From NCBI GenBank assembly GCA_023399095.1, contig JAEWQS010000038.1:1-39033 (forward strand): a DNA stretch of 39,033 nt. The letters are read 5' to 3'. The translations under genes and the position numbers were made by a program. This stretch comes from Bacillota bacterium. Lineage in GTDB: Bacteria > Bacillota > Clostridia > Christensenellales > SZUA-584. Of this stretch, positions 38,625 to 39,033 are shown in pieces. How positions within the stretch are numbered: position 1 is the first letter of the stretch; the number at the start of each line of letters is the position of its first letter. Under the pieces are notes generated by a model, which saw only the letters and a program-made list of their open reading frames with translations, ran no database searches and had not been told where the DNA came from.

Positions 38625-39033
38625 ATGAAAAAACGCAGCATAATATGGCTGGTGGTTATCGTTTTAATCTTCAGCGTTGCGGTTTATTTCGGTATGACCG
38701 GCTTTCAGGTCGGCATATACAAAATGGATCCGCTCTACCAACAGGTTAGTCTCGGCCTCGATTTAACAGGCGGCGGCTACGCGGTTTATCAGGCCGTGCA
38801 AGGTGATTTGACCCCAGACGAGTTCCAGAGCAAAATGGACACCACATTGGGTGTGCTCAGAAAAAGGCTCGATGAAAAGGGCTATACGGAAGCCACGGTT
38901 GTCCTGCAGGGCAGCGACAGAATCCGTGTTGAGATTCCCAGCAAGGAAGAGGATGCCAGCGCTGTTTTTGCGGCCATATTCACGCCCGCTGTGCTGGAGA
39001 TCAAGGATATTGACGGTAATACCGCAATCACCG
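38625..39033 (+). CDS. secD: Protein translocase subunit SecD, 5' part
   Basis: The first 136 residues of SecD, cut by the window edge. The N-terminus is basic with one membrane helix at about 5-24, followed by the family's first conserved block, VSLGLDLTGGGYAVYQA (usual form GLDLxGG), and a beta/alpha part of the first periplasmic-type domain (RKRLDEKGYTEATVVLQGSDRIRVEIP in pieces). SecD works with SecF to pull exported proteins outward using the proton gradient. The ATG at 38625 has AAGGAGGAAA 10 bases upstream. Confidence 0.93.
   Translation, partial: MKKRSIIWLVVIVLIFSVAVYFGMTGFQVGIYKMDPLYQQVSLGLDLTGGGYAVYQAVQGDLTPDEFQSKMDTTLGVLRKRLDEKGYTEATVVLQGSDRIRVEIPSKEEDASAVFAAIFTPAVLEIKDIDGNTAIT

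Overview
The window looks like chromosomal DNA of an anaerobic Clostridia-type Firmicute. The supporting evidence is a PolC-type replicase, the order rpsB-tsf-pyrH-frr-uppS-cdsA-dxr-rseP-ispG-polC, the order yggS-sepF-divIVA, a SCIFF ranthipeptide locus, a GlpP-family antiterminator, purine-rich Shine-Dalgarno sites and frequent GTG/TTG starts. Base composition is roughly balanced in the core genes and strongly AT-rich in a few accessory genes. I cannot place the genus. No rRNA, tRNA, CRISPR array or transposase gene was seen.

Left part, 1-13.4 kb, is a patchwork. Two small proline-rich lipoproteins lie on the minus strand (26-600). A potassium-uptake pair, TrkA-TrkH (1115-3940), follows behind a clear promoter, and then an AT-rich one-helix membrane protein of unknown function (4010-4708). 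The next pair is the most unusual item: a secreted SpoIID/LytB-type protein with a C-terminal dockerin-like domain (4849-6600), directly followed by a membrane-anchored protein with a cohesin-like domain (6601-7926). A Cro/C1-type regulator and a YpsA/SLOG-family protein diverge from a shared palindromic operator (8160-9053), next to a very AT-rich four-helix membrane protein (9257-10336). Then comes the SCIFF locus: a TIGR04086-like membrane protein, the 48-residue six-cysteine SCIFF precursor (11004-11150), its radical SAM/SPASM maturase (11541-12866) and an overlapping gamma-carbonic anhydrase. Short palindromic repeats with the end motif GTAGGGGC/GCCCCTAC are scattered only through this part and separate the SCIFF peptide from its maturase.

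Middle part, 13.4-24.7 kb. A GlpP-type antiterminator and a monoacylglycerol-lipase-like hydrolase diverge from overlapping promoters, and a Gfo/Idh/MocA oxidoreductase is coupled to the hydrolase. A partner-switching module follows: STAS antagonist, RsbW-like protein with a damaged ATP site, SigB/F/G-type sigma factor, then an intact RsbW-like kinase behind a near-consensus sigma-B-type promoter. Next is a cell-division and envelope group: HlyD-like protein, YggS, SepF, DivIVA, a DUF5665-like membrane protein, a GT4 glycosyltransferase and a YbhN/UPF0104-type flippase-like protein.

Right part, 24.7-39 kb, is the conserved translation, isoprenoid, phospholipid and replication block (rpsB, tsf, pyrH, frr, a one-domain PASTA-like mini-protein, uppS, cdsA, dxr, rseP, ispG, polC). 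It is followed by L-lactate dehydrogenase and the 5' part of secD, which runs off the edge. Promoters, terminators and several unexplained hairpin regions are listed separately. All homology statements come from motif recognition by eye, with no database search.
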